In this document: positions 33,799 to 42,539 of the stretch, one piece after another
How the letters are laid out: each line of letters opens with the position of its first letter
How positions within the stretch are numbered: position 1 is the stretch's first letter
Assembly (NCBI RefSeq): GCF_032586235.1
Contig: NZ_JAWHTD010000004.1
Location: 124,001 to 188,000 of the forward strand
Reading direction: 5' to 3'
Source: Aestuariicoccus sp032586235
GTDB taxonomy: Bacteria > Pseudomonadota > Alphaproteobacteria > Rhodobacterales > Rhodobacteraceae
Length of the DNA: 64,000 bases
Position numbers and translations under genes: made by a program
The notes under the pieces: generated by a model
What the model saw: the letters and a program-made list of their open reading frames with translations, nothing else
What the model was told of the DNA's origin: nothing
Databases searched by the model: none

Positions 33799-34694
33799 CA
33801 GCCGCGCCCCTTGAGCATCTTGAACGCGTCGCCGAAGGCCTCGAGCGCGTTGGCGGGCACCAGGATCGTCTGGCTGCCGTTGCTGGCGCCAAGGGTGTTC
33901 AGCGTCTCGACCTGCTTCAGGGCGATGTTGTACTGCACCGCCTCGACCCCGTTTTCGGCGATGGCCACGGCGACGACGCGGGTGGCGTAGGCCTCGGCGT
34001 CGGCGGTGACGCGGCGGGCCTTGGCGGCCTGTTCGGCGGCGTAAAGGTCGGCATCCGCGGCCAGCTCGACCGAGCGTTTGCGCCCCTCGGCCTCGGTCAC
34101 CGTGGCGCGGCGGGCGCGTTCTGCGTTGAGCTGCTGAAGCATCGCCGCGCGCGTGGCCTGATCGAGGTTGACGTCCAGCAGTTCTGCCCGGGTGACCTCG
34201 ATCCCCCAGTCGTCGACCACTGCAAAGACGCTTTGCTTGATCGTCTCGGTCAGCGAGGCGCGGTTGGACTGAACCTGATCCAGCTCCATCTTGCCGATCT
34301 CGGAGCGCACGATCCCCGCCACGGTGGTCGAGATCGCGGCGTCCACGTCGCGGATGCGGTAGACGGTCTTTTCTGGCTCGATAATACGGTAAAAGACCGA
34401 GGTCTCGACCTGCACCAGCACGTTGTCGAGCGTGATGGCGTCCTGCCCCAGCGTCGGCAATTGCCGTTCCAGGATCGAGATGCGATGCGCCAGCCGGTCG
34501 AGGAACGGCACGATCAGGTTGATGCCGGGCCCCAACACCGAATGCAGCCGACCGAAGCGTTCGATCACGAATTTCTCGGATTGCGGCACGATCCGCACCG
34601 CCTTGAAGGCGGTGACGATCAGCAGGATGGCAAGCAGCAGATACAGCAGGTTCTGGGCCAGGAAATCCTGGTTTTGGATCAGAAAGTCTTCCAC
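33798..34694 (-). CDS. SPFH/stomatin family membrane protein (QmcA-like)
   Basis: A 298-residue protein with one N-terminal membrane segment (about 10-28), the SPFH domain (IVPQSEKFVIERFGRLHSVL, then GPGINLIVPFLDRL and LGQDAITLDNVLVQVE) and a long alanine/glutamate-rich coiled coil (RATVTEAEGRKRS onward). The C-terminus ends in a typical ILVPANALEAFG block. It scaffolds membrane microdomains and may bind FtsH-like proteases. The start is taken as the GTG at 34694, with GGAG nine bases upstream, because the longer frame adds a non-hydrophobic, unconserved leader. It is coupled to NfeD. Confidence 0.9.
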   Translation of the reverse strand: MEDFLIQNQDFLAQNLLYLLLAILLIVTAFKAVRIVPQSEKFVIERFGRLHSVLGPGINLIVPFLDRLAHRISILERQLPTLGQDAITLDNVLVQVETSVFYRIIEPEKTVYRIRDVDAAISTTVAGIVRSEIGKMELDQVQSNRASLTETIKQSVFAVVDDWGIEVTRAELLDVNLDQATRAAMLQQLNAERARRATVTEAEGRKRSVELAADADLYAAEQAAKARRVTADAEAYATRVVAVAIAENGVEAVQYNIALKQVETLNTLGASNGSQTILVPANALEAFGDAFKMLKGRG

Positions 34695-34810
34695 GCGGGG
34701 ACACTCCGGAACTGGGATACAAGGACGGTCTAGTTTGTAGGCAATGGCGCGGCGATTGCAACGCGCCATTGCCGCGCGTATGAGCGGGCGCGGGCAGAGA
34801 GGCGGCTGAT

Positions 34811-35938
34811 ATGGCACAGACAGGATTTCGCAGACTGGCGCAGGATGGCGCGGCGCGCACGGGGGTGATCGACACGCCGCGCGGGCAGATCCGCACGCCT
34901 GCCTTCATGCCTGTGGGCACCGCCGCGACCGTCAAGGCGATGCTGCCCGAAAGCGTGGCCGCCACGGGCGCGGACATCCTGCTGGGCAACACCTACCACC
35001 TGATGCTGCGCCCCACGGCGGAACGCATCGACCGGCTGGGCGGGCTGCACAGGTTCATGAACTGGGACAAGCCGATCCTGACGGATTCCGGCGGATTTCA
35101 GGTCATGAGCCTGTCGGGCCTGCGCAAGCTGACCGAAAAGGGCGTGACCTTCAAATCCCATATCGACGGGTCCAAGCACGAATTGACGCCCGAACGCTCG
35201 ATGGAGATCCAGCGCCTCTTGGGCAGCGACATCGTGATGTGTTTCGACGAATGCCCGGCGTTGCCTGCCGACCGCAAGCGCCTGACCGAGAGCATGCGCC
35301 TGTCGATGCGGTGGGCGGAGCGGTCGCGCGAGGCGTTCGGCGACCGGCCCGGGCATATGCTCTTTGGCATCCAGCAGGGCGGGCTCGAGGAAGACCTGCG
35401 CGCCGAAAGTGCCGAGGCGCTGACGCGCATCGGGTTCGACGGCTACGCGGTCGGCGGGCTCGCGGTGGGCGAGGGGCAGGAGGCGATGTTCGGCTGTCTC
35501 GATTTCGCGCCCGCGCAGCTGCCCGAGGACAAGCCGCGTTACCTCATGGGTGTGGGCAAGCCCGACGACATCGTCGGCGCGGTCAAGCGCGGCATCGACA
35601 TGATGGATTGCGTACTGCCCTCGCGGTCGGGCCGCACCGGGCAGGCCTGGACGCGGCGCGGGCAGGTCAACCTCAAGAACGCCCGCCATGCGGACGATCC
35701 GCGCCCGCTGGACGAAAACTGCACCTGTCCGGCCTGCCGTAGCTACAGCCGGGCCTATCTGCACCACGTCTACCGCGCGCAAGAGATGATCTCGGGGATG
35801 CTGCTGACCTGGCACAACCTGCATTACTATCAGCAGATCATGCAGGAGATGCGCGCGGCCATCGCCGAGGGCCGTTTCGCCGCATGGGAGGCCGCGTTCC
35901 ACGCGCAGCGCGCCGAGGGGGATATCGAGCCTTTGTGA
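34811..35938 (+). CDS. tgt: tRNA-guanine(34) transglycosylase
   Basis: The 375-residue barrel enzyme exchanges guanine 34 for preQ1 in GUN-anticodon tRNAs, the first step of queuosine insertion. It shows TPRGQIRTPAFMPVGT near residue 18, the nucleophile and general-acid aspartates in DSGGFQVMSL and DSIKR-like VLPSRSGRTGQAWT, and the zinc site CTCPACRSYSRAYLHH close to the C-terminus (three Cys and one His). No other queuosine gene is present. The gene is divergent from the SPFH gene and convergent with paaX, with seven bases between the stops. Confidence 0.95.
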   Translation: MAQTGFRRLAQDGAARTGVIDTPRGQIRTPAFMPVGTAATVKAMLPESVAATGADILLGNTYHLMLRPTAERIDRLGGLHRFMNWDKPILTDSGGFQVMSLSGLRKLTEKGVTFKSHIDGSKHELTPERSMEIQRLLGSDIVMCFDECPALPADRKRLTESMRLSMRWAERSREAFGDRPGHMLFGIQQGGLEEDLRAESAEALTRIGFDGYAVGGLAVGEGQEAMFGCLDFAPAQLPEDKPRYLMGVGKPDDIVGAVKRGIDMMDCVLPSRSGRTGQAWTRRGQVNLKNARHADDPRPLDENCTCPACRSYSRAYLHHVYRAQEMISGMLLTWHNLHYYQQIMQEMRAAIAEGRFAAWEAAFHAQRAEGDIEPL

Positions 35939-35945
35939 CCGCGCC

Positions 35946-36698
35946 TTAGGCGGGTTCCAACGCGGCCGGCGCGGGGCGCGGCAGCGCCTGCAAGAGCGCG
36001 CCGAGATGGGCGCGCGCCGCCGCACCCTGCCAGCCGTCGGGGAAGGCCGCGTCGGGCAAGAGCGGCAGTTTCAGCGCGATCCGTCGCCAGCCGTGCACCA
36101 TCAGCACCCGTAGAACCGCCTGTTGCGCGGGGTCGGTGATCTTTGGCAGCTCTGTGCGCAGACGTTCCAGCGCGGCGGTCAGCCGTGCGGCCTCGGCCAC
36201 CAGCGCGGGATCGGCGACGCGGGCGCGCATCCAGCCGGGCAGCGCCTCGGGCGCGACCTGCTGCACCATGCTGCCCGGGGGCCCGTCAATGGCGGTGGAG
36301 AGCGCCAGGTTGGGCGCGATGGCGACCACATCGGCGCGCGGTTCTGCTGCGGTTTCGGTCACCCACAGATAGAGCGGCCCGGCCGGGGCGGGGCCGTAGA
36401 TGCGCGGGCTGGCGGCGCGGGCCTGCGCACGGCCCCAGTCGGTCAGGCCGTAATGGCTCTGCCGGCCGTCGCGGCGGCTTTCGATCCAGCCTTCCTTGCG
36501 CAGCCGGTGCAGCGCCACGCGCTGCGCCTCGTCGCGCAGCCCCATCGGTGCGCAGAGCCGCGCCAAGGCGCGGCCCGACAGCGTCTGCCCCGGGGCCTGC
36601 GCCAGATCGCCGAAGATCGTCACGATCACGGACCAGACCCGCAAGGTCTGGCCTTCGGTCAGCGCAGAGACGCTGCGCTCGAAGGCGGTGGCGGTCAT
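35946..36698 (-). CDS. paaX: PaaX family transcriptional regulator
   Basis: PaaX represses phenylacetate genes until phenylacetyl-CoA binds. The 250-residue protein has the N-terminal winged helix (VWSVIVTIFGDLAQAPGQ, then LSGRALARLC and LRDEAQRVALHRLRKEGWI), the central PaaX domain and a C-terminal region with VLRVLMVHGWRRIALKLPLLP. It is the last gene of the paa operon and its ATG overlaps the paaZ stop by four bases. It would therefore be autoregulated through the paaA promoter, where an inverted repeat lies at 42453-42487. Confidence 0.9.
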   Translation of the reverse strand: MTATAFERSVSALTEGQTLRVWSVIVTIFGDLAQAPGQTLSGRALARLCAPMGLRDEAQRVALHRLRKEGWIESRRDGRQSHYGLTDWGRAQARAASPRIYGPAPAGPLYLWVTETAAEPRADVVAIAPNLALSTAIDGPPGSMVQQVAPEALPGWMRARVADPALVAEAARLTAALERLRTELPKITDPAQQAVLRVLMVHGWRRIALKLPLLPDAAFPDGWQGAAARAHLGALLQALPRPAPAALEPA

Positions 36699-38731
36699 GC
36701 GCCGGTCGCGTTCATGGTCAACAGCTCGTATTCCGCCACGATGTCGCCGTCCTGGTTGAAGAGCGTCACATGCCAGCGCACCTCGCCATACTCGGCATTG
36801 CGCGGGGTCTTTTGCTTGACGGTCAGCCGGACGTGGATCGCGTCGCCCGCCTGCACCGGTTTCATGAAGCGCAGATTGTCGAGCCCGGTGTTGGCCAGGA
36901 CCGGCCCTTCGTCCGGGTCCACAAAGAGCCCGGCGGCAAAGCTGAGCAGCAGATAGCCATGCGCCACCCGGCCCGGAAAGAACGGGTTCCGCCGGGCGGC
37001 GTCGTCGTCCATATGGGCATAGAAGGTGTCGCCGGTGAAGCGGGCGAAATGCTCGATATCCTCGAGCGTTACGGTGCGCGGCGGGGTGACCAGCGTCTCG
37101 CCGATCTGCAACGCGCCGAAGGTGCGGCGGAAAGGATGCGCGTCTTGGCTGACCTCAGCCGCGCCGGGCAGCCATTGGCCGGTGATCCGGGCGATCATGT
37201 CGGGGCTGCCCTGCACGGCGGTGCGCTGCATGTAATGCAGCACGCCGCGCACGCCGCCCAGTTCCTCGCCGCCGCCAGCGCGGCCCGGGCCGCCGTGGAC
37301 CATATGGGGCAGGGGCGAGCCGTGCCCGGTGCTGGCGGCCATGCTGTGGCGGTCGTTAATGTAGATCCGCCCGTGATGGGCTGCGGCGCCCAGGGTAACG
37401 TCGCGGGCCACCTCGGGATCATGGGTGATCAGCGAGGCCACCAGACTGCCGCCGCCGCGCGCGGCCAAGGCGATGGCGTGGTCGGTGTCGCGGTAGCCCA
37501 TGATGGTCGAGACCGGGCCGAAGGCCTCGGTCCGGTGCGGGTGATCGGCGCGGTCGGGATCGGCGCAATGATAAAGCATCGGCGGCAGGAAAGCGCCCTG
37601 CTGTGCGCGCGCGCCGGTTATGGCGAAGGCCTCGGGGTTGCCGAAGACGCGCGTGGCTTCCTGCCCGATGAGGCTCGCCTTTTCCAGCACGTCGGCGCGC
37701 TGCGCGCGCGACACCAGCGCGCCCATGCGCACCGAAGGGTCGCGGGGGTCGCCGACGGTGATTTCTTGCAGCCGCGACGACAGCCCTGCGATCACCGCGT
37801 CGACCTGGGCGTCCGGCACGAGGATGCGGCGGATTGCGGTGCATTTCTGCCCCGCCTTGGCGGTCATCTCGCGGCGGACTTCCTTTAGGAAAAGGTCGAA
37901 TTCCGGCGTGCCGGGCGCGGCGTCGGGCCCGAGGATCGAGGCGTTGAGGCTGTCCTGTTCGGCGACGAAGCGCGTGGCGTTGTCCGCCAGCGCAGGCGTG
38001 GCGCGCAGCATCCGCGCGGTGGCGGCGGAGCCGGTGAAGCTGACCACGTCCTGCCCGCCCACGCGATCCAGCAGATCGCCCAGCCCGCCGCTGATCAGCT
38101 GCAGCGCACCCTCGGGCAAGAACCCGCTTTGCAGCATCAGCCGCACGGCGGCCTCGGTCACGTAACAGGTGGCGGTGGCCGGTTTGACGATGCAGGGCAT
38201 CCCCGCCAGCAGCGCGGGGGCGAGTTTCTCGAGCATCCCCCAGACGGGGAAGTTGAAGGCGTTGATATGCACCGCCACGCCTTGCAGCGGCGTGCAGATG
38301 TGCCGGCCCACGAAGCTGCCGTCGCGCGAAAGCTGCTCGAGCCCGCCGTCGAGGTAGACCGTGCTGTCGGGCATCTCGCGCCGGCCCTTCGAGGCGATCA
38401 CCAGCATGGTGCCGATGCCGCCGTCGATGTCGATCTTGTGGTCGGCCAGCGTCGCCCCGGTGGCGTAGCTCAAATCGTAGAGCGCGTTCTTGTGTTCGGA
38501 CAGGTGCAGCGCGAGCGCCTTGAGCATCCGGGCGCGCTCGTGAAACGTCATGGCGCGCAGGGCGGCGCCGCCCCGGGTGCGGGCATGCTCCAGCATCCCG
38601 GCGGTGTCGAGCGTTGACTGTCCCGCGCGCGCCATCACCGCGCCGGTGACCGCGTCCTCGATGGGCCGGGCGCTGTCGTCGGGCGCGATCCACTGCCCGC
38701 AGACAAAGCTTTGCACGTCCAGCAGGCTCAT
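36695..38731 (-). CDS. paaZ: bifunctional oxepin-CoA hydrolase / semialdehyde dehydrogenase PaaZ
   Basis: The 678-residue fusion opens the oxepin-CoA ring and oxidises the resulting aldehyde to 3-oxo-5,6-dehydrosuberyl-CoA. Residues 1-520 are an aldehyde dehydrogenase (VVSFTGSAATARM for NAD binding, GQKCTAIRRIL with the catalytic cysteine). Residues 535-678 are a MaoC-type hydratase (FARFTGDTFYAHMDDDAA and FPGRVAHGYLLLSFAAGLF with the catalytic Asp/His). The length is normal. It overlaps both paaE and paaX by four bases. The later beta-oxidation enzymes (paaF, G, H, J) and the ligase paaK are not in the window. Confidence 0.95.
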   Translation of the reverse strand: MSLLDVQSFVCGQWIAPDDSARPIEDAVTGAVMARAGQSTLDTAGMLEHARTRGGAALRAMTFHERARMLKALALHLSEHKNALYDLSYATGATLADHKIDIDGGIGTMLVIASKGRREMPDSTVYLDGGLEQLSRDGSFVGRHICTPLQGVAVHINAFNFPVWGMLEKLAPALLAGMPCIVKPATATCYVTEAAVRLMLQSGFLPEGALQLISGGLGDLLDRVGGQDVVSFTGSAATARMLRATPALADNATRFVAEQDSLNASILGPDAAPGTPEFDLFLKEVRREMTAKAGQKCTAIRRILVPDAQVDAVIAGLSSRLQEITVGDPRDPSVRMGALVSRAQRADVLEKASLIGQEATRVFGNPEAFAITGARAQQGAFLPPMLYHCADPDRADHPHRTEAFGPVSTIMGYRDTDHAIALAARGGGSLVASLITHDPEVARDVTLGAAAHHGRIYINDRHSMAASTGHGSPLPHMVHGGPGRAGGGEELGGVRGVLHYMQRTAVQGSPDMIARITGQWLPGAAEVSQDAHPFRRTFGALQIGETLVTPPRTVTLEDIEHFARFTGDTFYAHMDDDAARRNPFFPGRVAHGYLLLSFAAGLFVDPDEGPVLANTGLDNLRFMKPVQAGDAIHVRLTVKQKTPRNAEYGEVRWHVTLFNQDGDIVAEYELLTMNATGA

Positions 38732-39789
38732 TGGTCGTAATCCACCACGATGCGGTCGGTCAGCGGGAAGGACTGGCAGGACAAAGCGTAGCCGCTGGCG
38801 ACCTCGTCATCCTCGAGCGCGTGGTTGGCGGCCATCTCGACCCGGCCTTCGATCACCTTGCAGCGGCAGGTCGAACAGACCCCGGCGCGGCACGAATGAG
38901 GCACGTCGATATCCTGCGCCAGAGCGGCCTCGAGCACGGTCTGGTCGCGCCGCATGGCAAAGCTGCGCGCGGTGCCGTCGAGGATGACCCGCGCCCGGGT
39001 TTCGGCCTGCTCTTCGGCGGCGCTCAGGGTCTTTTGCGGCAGCCGCCCGGGCTGCGCGGATTTGAAGAGCTCGTATTTGATCCGGTCGTCGCTCAGCCCG
39101 TGGGCGCGCAGGGCCTCGGCGATGGCCAGCATCATCGGTTCGGGCCCGCAGATGAAGGCGGTGTCGATGGCGTCGATGTCGATCCAGTGCCGGAAGAGGG
39201 CCGCGCATTTCTCGGCGTCAATGCGGCCGGTGAAAAGGTCGATCTCCTGCGTGTCGGTCTCGAGGATGTGCAGGACGCTCAGCCGGTCCATGTAGCGGTT
39301 TTTCAGATCCTCCAGCTCGTCGCGAAACATGATCGTGTTCACGGCGCGGTTGGCGTAGACCAGCGTGAAGCGGCTGGCGGGTTCGCGCGCCAGCGTGCTC
39401 TTGATCAGCGACAGCACCGGGGTGATCCCTGAGCCGCCCGCGAAGGCCAGGTAATGGCGATGCGCCGAGGGGTCGAGCGGGGTGTGAAATCGTCCGGCGG
39501 GCTCCATCGCGTCGATGGTCAGACCCGGCTTGAGATTGTCGTTGGCCCAGTTGGAAAACGCGCCCCCCGCGACCCGCTTTATGCCCACCTGCAGCACCCC
39601 GTCGTCGAGCCCCGCGCAGATCGAGTACGACCGGCGCAGCTCGACCCCGTCGATTGTCGTGCGCAGGGTCAGGTACTGGCCGGGGATGAAGCTGAAATCG
39701 CCGCTCGCCTCGGGTTTCAGCGTGACCACCACCGCGTCGCGGATGGTGGGGCGGACCTCGGTCACGGTGAGGGGGTGAAAGCCGGTCAT
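38728..39789 (-). CDS. paaE: phenylacetyl-CoA epoxidase reductase PaaE
   Basis: The 353-residue NADPH-dependent reductase feeds electrons to the PaaABCD epoxidase. It has a flavin domain (SFIPGQYLTLR, RRSYSICAG), an NAD(P) domain (YLAFAGGSGITPVLSLIKS, FICGPEPMMLAIAEAL) and a C-terminal plant-type [2Fe-2S] ferredoxin domain (CRAGVCSTCRCKV and ALSCQSFP, giving four cluster cysteines). The start at 39789 fits the family length. The gene lies eight bases after paaD. Confidence 0.95.
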   Translation of the reverse strand: MTGFHPLTVTEVRPTIRDAVVVTLKPEASGDFSFIPGQYLTLRTTIDGVELRRSYSICAGLDDGVLQVGIKRVAGGAFSNWANDNLKPGLTIDAMEPAGRFHTPLDPSAHRHYLAFAGGSGITPVLSLIKSTLAREPASRFTLVYANRAVNTIMFRDELEDLKNRYMDRLSVLHILETDTQEIDLFTGRIDAEKCAALFRHWIDIDAIDTAFICGPEPMMLAIAEALRAHGLSDDRIKYELFKSAQPGRLPQKTLSAAEEQAETRARVILDGTARSFAMRRDQTVLEAALAQDIDVPHSCRAGVCSTCRCKVIEGRVEMAANHALEDDEVASGYALSCQSFPLTDRIVVDYDQ

Positions 39790-39797
39790 GCGGGGCC

Positions 39798-40304
39798 TCA
39801 GATGCATTTGAAATAGTCGAAGGGTTCCAGGCAGTCCTTGCAGCGCCATTGCGCCTTGCAGGGGGTCGAGCCGAACTGGCTGATCCGTTCCACATGGGCG
39901 CTGCCGCAGAGCGGGCAGGCGTCGGGGCCGCCGGCGGCGCGCGGCGGTGCGATGCCATAGCGGCGCAGCTTGTCGCGCGCGGCGTCGGTCAGCCAGTCGG
40001 TGGTCCAGGGCGGCGAGAGCCGGGTGGTGATCCGGACCCGGGTCAGCCCGCGGTCGCGCAGGGCGGTCTCGATGTCCATTGCGATGACCGAAGTGGCGGG
40101 GCAGCCGGAATAGGTCGGGGTGACGGCGATGTCGAGCGTGTCACCCTGCCATGTCACCTCGCGCACAATGCCCAGATCGGTGACCGAGATCACGGGGATC
40201 TCCGGGTCCGGCACCTCGGCCAGCCAGCGCCAGATGGTGCCGGTGTCGGGCCTGGGCGCGGCACTGTCCGGGGCTTGCCCCGGGACTGCCGAGGCGCGGG
40301 TCAC
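39798..40304 (-). CDS. paaD: phenylacetyl-CoA epoxidase assembly protein PaaD
   Basis: About 168 residues. The N-terminal DUF59 domain (WLAEVPDPEIPVISVTDLGI, and VTPTYSGCPATSVIAMDIE with the conserved cysteine) is followed by a C-terminal zinc ribbon (DACPLCGSAHVERISQFGSTPC and CKDCLEPFDYFKCI). PaaD is required for a functional epoxidase, probably for metal-site maturation. The start is uncertain: the GTG at 40304 overlaps the paaC stop as GTGA, while an ATG at 40337 would add 11 residues. Confidence 0.9.
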   Translation of the reverse strand: MTRASAVPGQAPDSAAPRPDTGTIWRWLAEVPDPEIPVISVTDLGIVREVTWQGDTLDIAVTPTYSGCPATSVIAMDIETALRDRGLTRVRITTRLSPPWTTDWLTDAARDKLRRYGIAPPRAAGGPDACPLCGSAHVERISQFGSTPCKAQWRCKDCLEPFDYFKCI

Positions 40305-41053
40305 CACGTCGCCCACGGATAGGCCCGCTGGAGCCATTGCATCTGCGTCAACAGGTGGCCCAGATGTTCGGAATGGCGCCGGCCCGTGCGACCGCCAGCC
40401 TGAGCGTAGCGGCTTTCGGGACGGGTGAGCGTCGCCTCGGCCAAGAGCGCGCCCAGCCGCGCGTCGTACCCCGCCTGCAGCGACGACGGCAGGGGGGCGA
40501 CGCCCTCGGCGGCCAGGGCGCGGTCGGTGTCGTCGTCCTGGAACATCTCGCCGGTGTTGGGCATCAGCCGGTCCAGCGCGGCCTGCATCCGCGCGCGGCT
40601 TTCTTCGGTGCCGTCGCCCAGCCGGATCACCAGGTCGGCCGAGCGTTCGGCGTGATAGGTCACCTCCTTGACCGCCTTGGCGGCGATCTCGGCGATGCGG
40701 GGGTTGGTGGATGCGGTCAGCGCCGTCAGCATGTCCTTGTGCCACAGATCGAAGAGGCACTGGCGCAGGATCGTCTGGCCGAAATCGCCGTTGGGCTGTT
40801 CGACCAGCAGCAGGTTGCGAAAGTCCCAGACGTCGCGCAGCATCGCCAGATCGTCGGCGCTGCGGCCCTTGGCTTCGACCTCGCCCGCCAGACCCAGCCA
40901 CATCTGGGTCTGCCCGATCATATCAAGCGCGGTGTTGGCCAGCGCGATGTCTTCCTCCAGCACCGGCGCATGGCCGCACCATTCGCTGACCCGGTGGCCC
41001 AGCACCAGCGTGTTGTCGCCCATCCGGCAGAGAAACTCGAAGAGCGGGTCCAT
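40301..41053 (-). CDS. paaC: phenylacetyl-CoA epoxidase structural subunit PaaC
   Basis: A 250-residue ferritin-like helical protein that pairs with catalytic PaaA and has lost the diiron ligands. It shows LGHRVSEWCGHAPVLEEDIALANTALD-type helices (recognised by GHRVSEWCGHAP and EEDIALANTALDMIGQ), VWDFRNLLLVEQPNGDF and VKEVTYHAERSADLVIRLGD. The ATG at 41053 abuts the paaB stop (TGATG); a GTG at 41056 is an alternative. Confidence 0.94.
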   Translation of the reverse strand: MDPLFEFLCRMGDNTLVLGHRVSEWCGHAPVLEEDIALANTALDMIGQTQMWLGLAGEVEAKGRSADDLAMLRDVWDFRNLLLVEQPNGDFGQTILRQCLFDLWHKDMLTALTASTNPRIAEIAAKAVKEVTYHAERSADLVIRLGDGTEESRARMQAALDRLMPNTGEMFQDDDTDRALAAEGVAPLPSSLQAGYDARLGALLAEATLTRPESRYAQAGGRTGRRHSEHLGHLLTQMQWLQRAYPWATW

Positions 41054-41337
41054 CACATCGCGCCCACGTCGTCGGGAATGTCGAAGAAAGTGGGGTGGCG
41101 GTAGACCTTCGATTCCGAGGGCTCGTAGAGCGGCCCCTTGTCAGAGGGAGACGACGCGGTGATGTGGCGGCTTTCCACCGCCCAGATGCTGACGCCCTCG
41201 TTGCGGCGGGTGTAGACGTCGCGGGCGTTCTTGATCGCCATCTCGGCATCGGGGGCATGCAGGCTGCCCACGTGACGGTGGCTCATGCCGTGCTGGCCGC
41301 GGATGAAGATTTCCCACAGGGGCCATTCCTTGGACAT
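41053..41337 (-). CDS. paaB: phenylacetyl-CoA epoxidase subunit PaaB
   Basis: A 94-residue subunit that bridges PaaAC dimers. The sequence is typical of the family: EWPLWEIFIRGQHGMSHRHV near the N-terminus, LHAPDAEMAIKNARDVYTRR in the middle, and VYRHPTFFDIPDDVGAM at the end. The start at 41337 has AAGGAA upstream. A long hairpin repeat (41359-41415) separates it from paaA. Confidence 0.95.
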   Translation of the reverse strand: MSKEWPLWEIFIRGQHGMSHRHVGSLHAPDAEMAIKNARDVYTRRNEGVSIWAVESRHITASSPSDKGPLYEPSESKVYRHPTFFDIPDDVGAM

Positions 41338-41358
41338 TTCCGTGTTCCTTTTCCGATG

Positions 41359-41415
41359 CGCTCCTCGGTCCCTTGCGGGTCCTCCTCGCGAGGACGCCCG
41401 CAAGGGCGGATCGAG
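41359..41415. repeat. REP-like double repeat forming a hairpin between paaA and paaB
   Basis: CCCTTGCGGG (41370-41379) pairs with CCCGCAAGGG (41397-41406) around the perfect palindrome TCCTCGCGAGGA (41383-41394), and the outer bases GCTC and GAGC also pair. Each arm resembles the GCTCGGTCC...CCTCGC unit at 12171-12241 and 15083-15111 in opposite orientation. It sits directly after the paaA stop and may stabilise the paaA message or reduce expression of downstream genes. Confidence 0.75.
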
Positions 41416-42393
41416 CTACTCCGCCGCGACCGGGGCGGATTTCTTTTCCGCATGGGCCGAAAGCGCCTCGCGGACCCAGGCGCCGTCGTCCCAGGCCTTG
41501 TTGCGCGCCTCCATGCGTTCGGTGTTGCAGGGGCCGTTGCCCTGGATCACCTCGAAAAACTCCGACCAGTCGGGTTCGGTGAAATCGTAATGCCCCCGCT
41601 CTTCGTTCCATTTGAGATCGGGGTCGGGTACGGTCAGCCCGAGGTATTCCGCCTGCGGCACGGTCTGGTCGACGAATTTCTGCCGCAGCTCGTCGTTGGT
41701 GTTCATCTTGATGCGCCATTTCATCGACTGCGCCGAATGCACGCTGTCGCGGTCCGACGGGCCGAACATCATCAGCGAGGGATACCAGAACCGGTCGAGC
41801 GCATCCTGCGCCATGCGGCGCTGCGCCGGCGTGCCGTTCGCCATCTTCATCATGATGTCGTAGCCCTGGCGCTGGTGAAAGCTTTCTTCCTTGCAGATGC
41901 GGATCATCGCGCGGGAATAGGGTCCATACGAGGTGCGCTGCAGCGGCACCTGGTTCATGATCGCCGCGCCGTCCACCAGCCAGCCCACCGCGCCCATATC
42001 GGCCCAGCTCAGCGTCGGGTAGTTGAAGATTGAGCTGTATTTCATCTTGCCAGACAACAGATCGCGGGTCAGCGCGTCGCGGCTCACCCCCAGCGTCTCG
42101 GCGGCGCAATAGAGATAGAGCCCATGTCCCGCCTCGTCCTGCACCTTAGCCAGCAGGATCGCCTTGCGTTCCAGCGTGGGCGCGCGGGTGATCCAGTTGC
42201 CCTCGGGCAGCTGGCCGACAATTTCGGAATGGGCGTGCTGGCCGATCTGGCGGATCAGCGTCTTGCGGTAGCCTTCGGGCATCCAATCCTTGGGCTCGAT
42301 CTTTTCGCCCGCGTCGATCCGGGCCTGAAAGGCCTGATCCGCGGGCGTCTCGGGCCCCGAGGGGCCGTCGGATTTCACCATCTGAGCATACAT
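41416..42393 (-). CDS. paaA: phenylacetyl-CoA epoxidase catalytic subunit PaaA
   Basis: The 325-residue diiron monooxygenase forms ring-1,2-epoxyphenylacetyl-CoA. Ferritin-like iron ligands are visible in the helices KVQDEAGHGLYLY (first ExxH-type motif) and RICKEESFHQRQGYDI (second EExxH motif). It also has LPEGNWITRAPTLERKAILL and MFGPSDRDSVHSAQSMKWRIK, as in the family. It is the first gene of paaABCDEZX, transcribed leftwards from the intergenic region 42394-42539, where an inverted repeat is a candidate PaaX site. Confidence 0.95.
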   Translation of the reverse strand: MYAQMVKSDGPSGPETPADQAFQARIDAGEKIEPKDWMPEGYRKTLIRQIGQHAHSEIVGQLPEGNWITRAPTLERKAILLAKVQDEAGHGLYLYCAAETLGVSRDALTRDLLSGKMKYSSIFNYPTLSWADMGAVGWLVDGAAIMNQVPLQRTSYGPYSRAMIRICKEESFHQRQGYDIMMKMANGTPAQRRMAQDALDRFWYPSLMMFGPSDRDSVHSAQSMKWRIKMNTNDELRQKFVDQTVPQAEYLGLTVPDPDLKWNEERGHYDFTEPDWSEFFEVIQGNGPCNTERMEARNKAWDDGAWVREALSAHAEKKSAPVAAE

Positions 42394-42452
42394 GCGCGCC
42401 TCCGTCTGCTGGCGCGAAAATACGCTTTGGCGCGGGGTTGGGCAAGAAATAA

Positions 42453-42487
42453 GTTACGAAATCTGCGAGATCATAAATTTTCGTAAC
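42453..42487 (-). promoter_or_regulatory. inverted repeat in the paaA promoter region, candidate PaaX operator
   Basis: GTTACGAAA (42453-42461) and TTTCGTAAC (42479-42487) are perfect inverted arms 17 bases apart, 60-95 bases upstream of paaA in an otherwise AT-richer stretch. Long-spaced inverted repeats are known for PaaX operators in E. coli, with a different sequence. That PaaX binds here is inference from position. Confidence 0.55.
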
Positions 42488-42539
42488 GTTTCGAGGCGCC
42501 CGACCGGGGATCGGGCCGGCGCGGACGCCGCGCGCAGTC

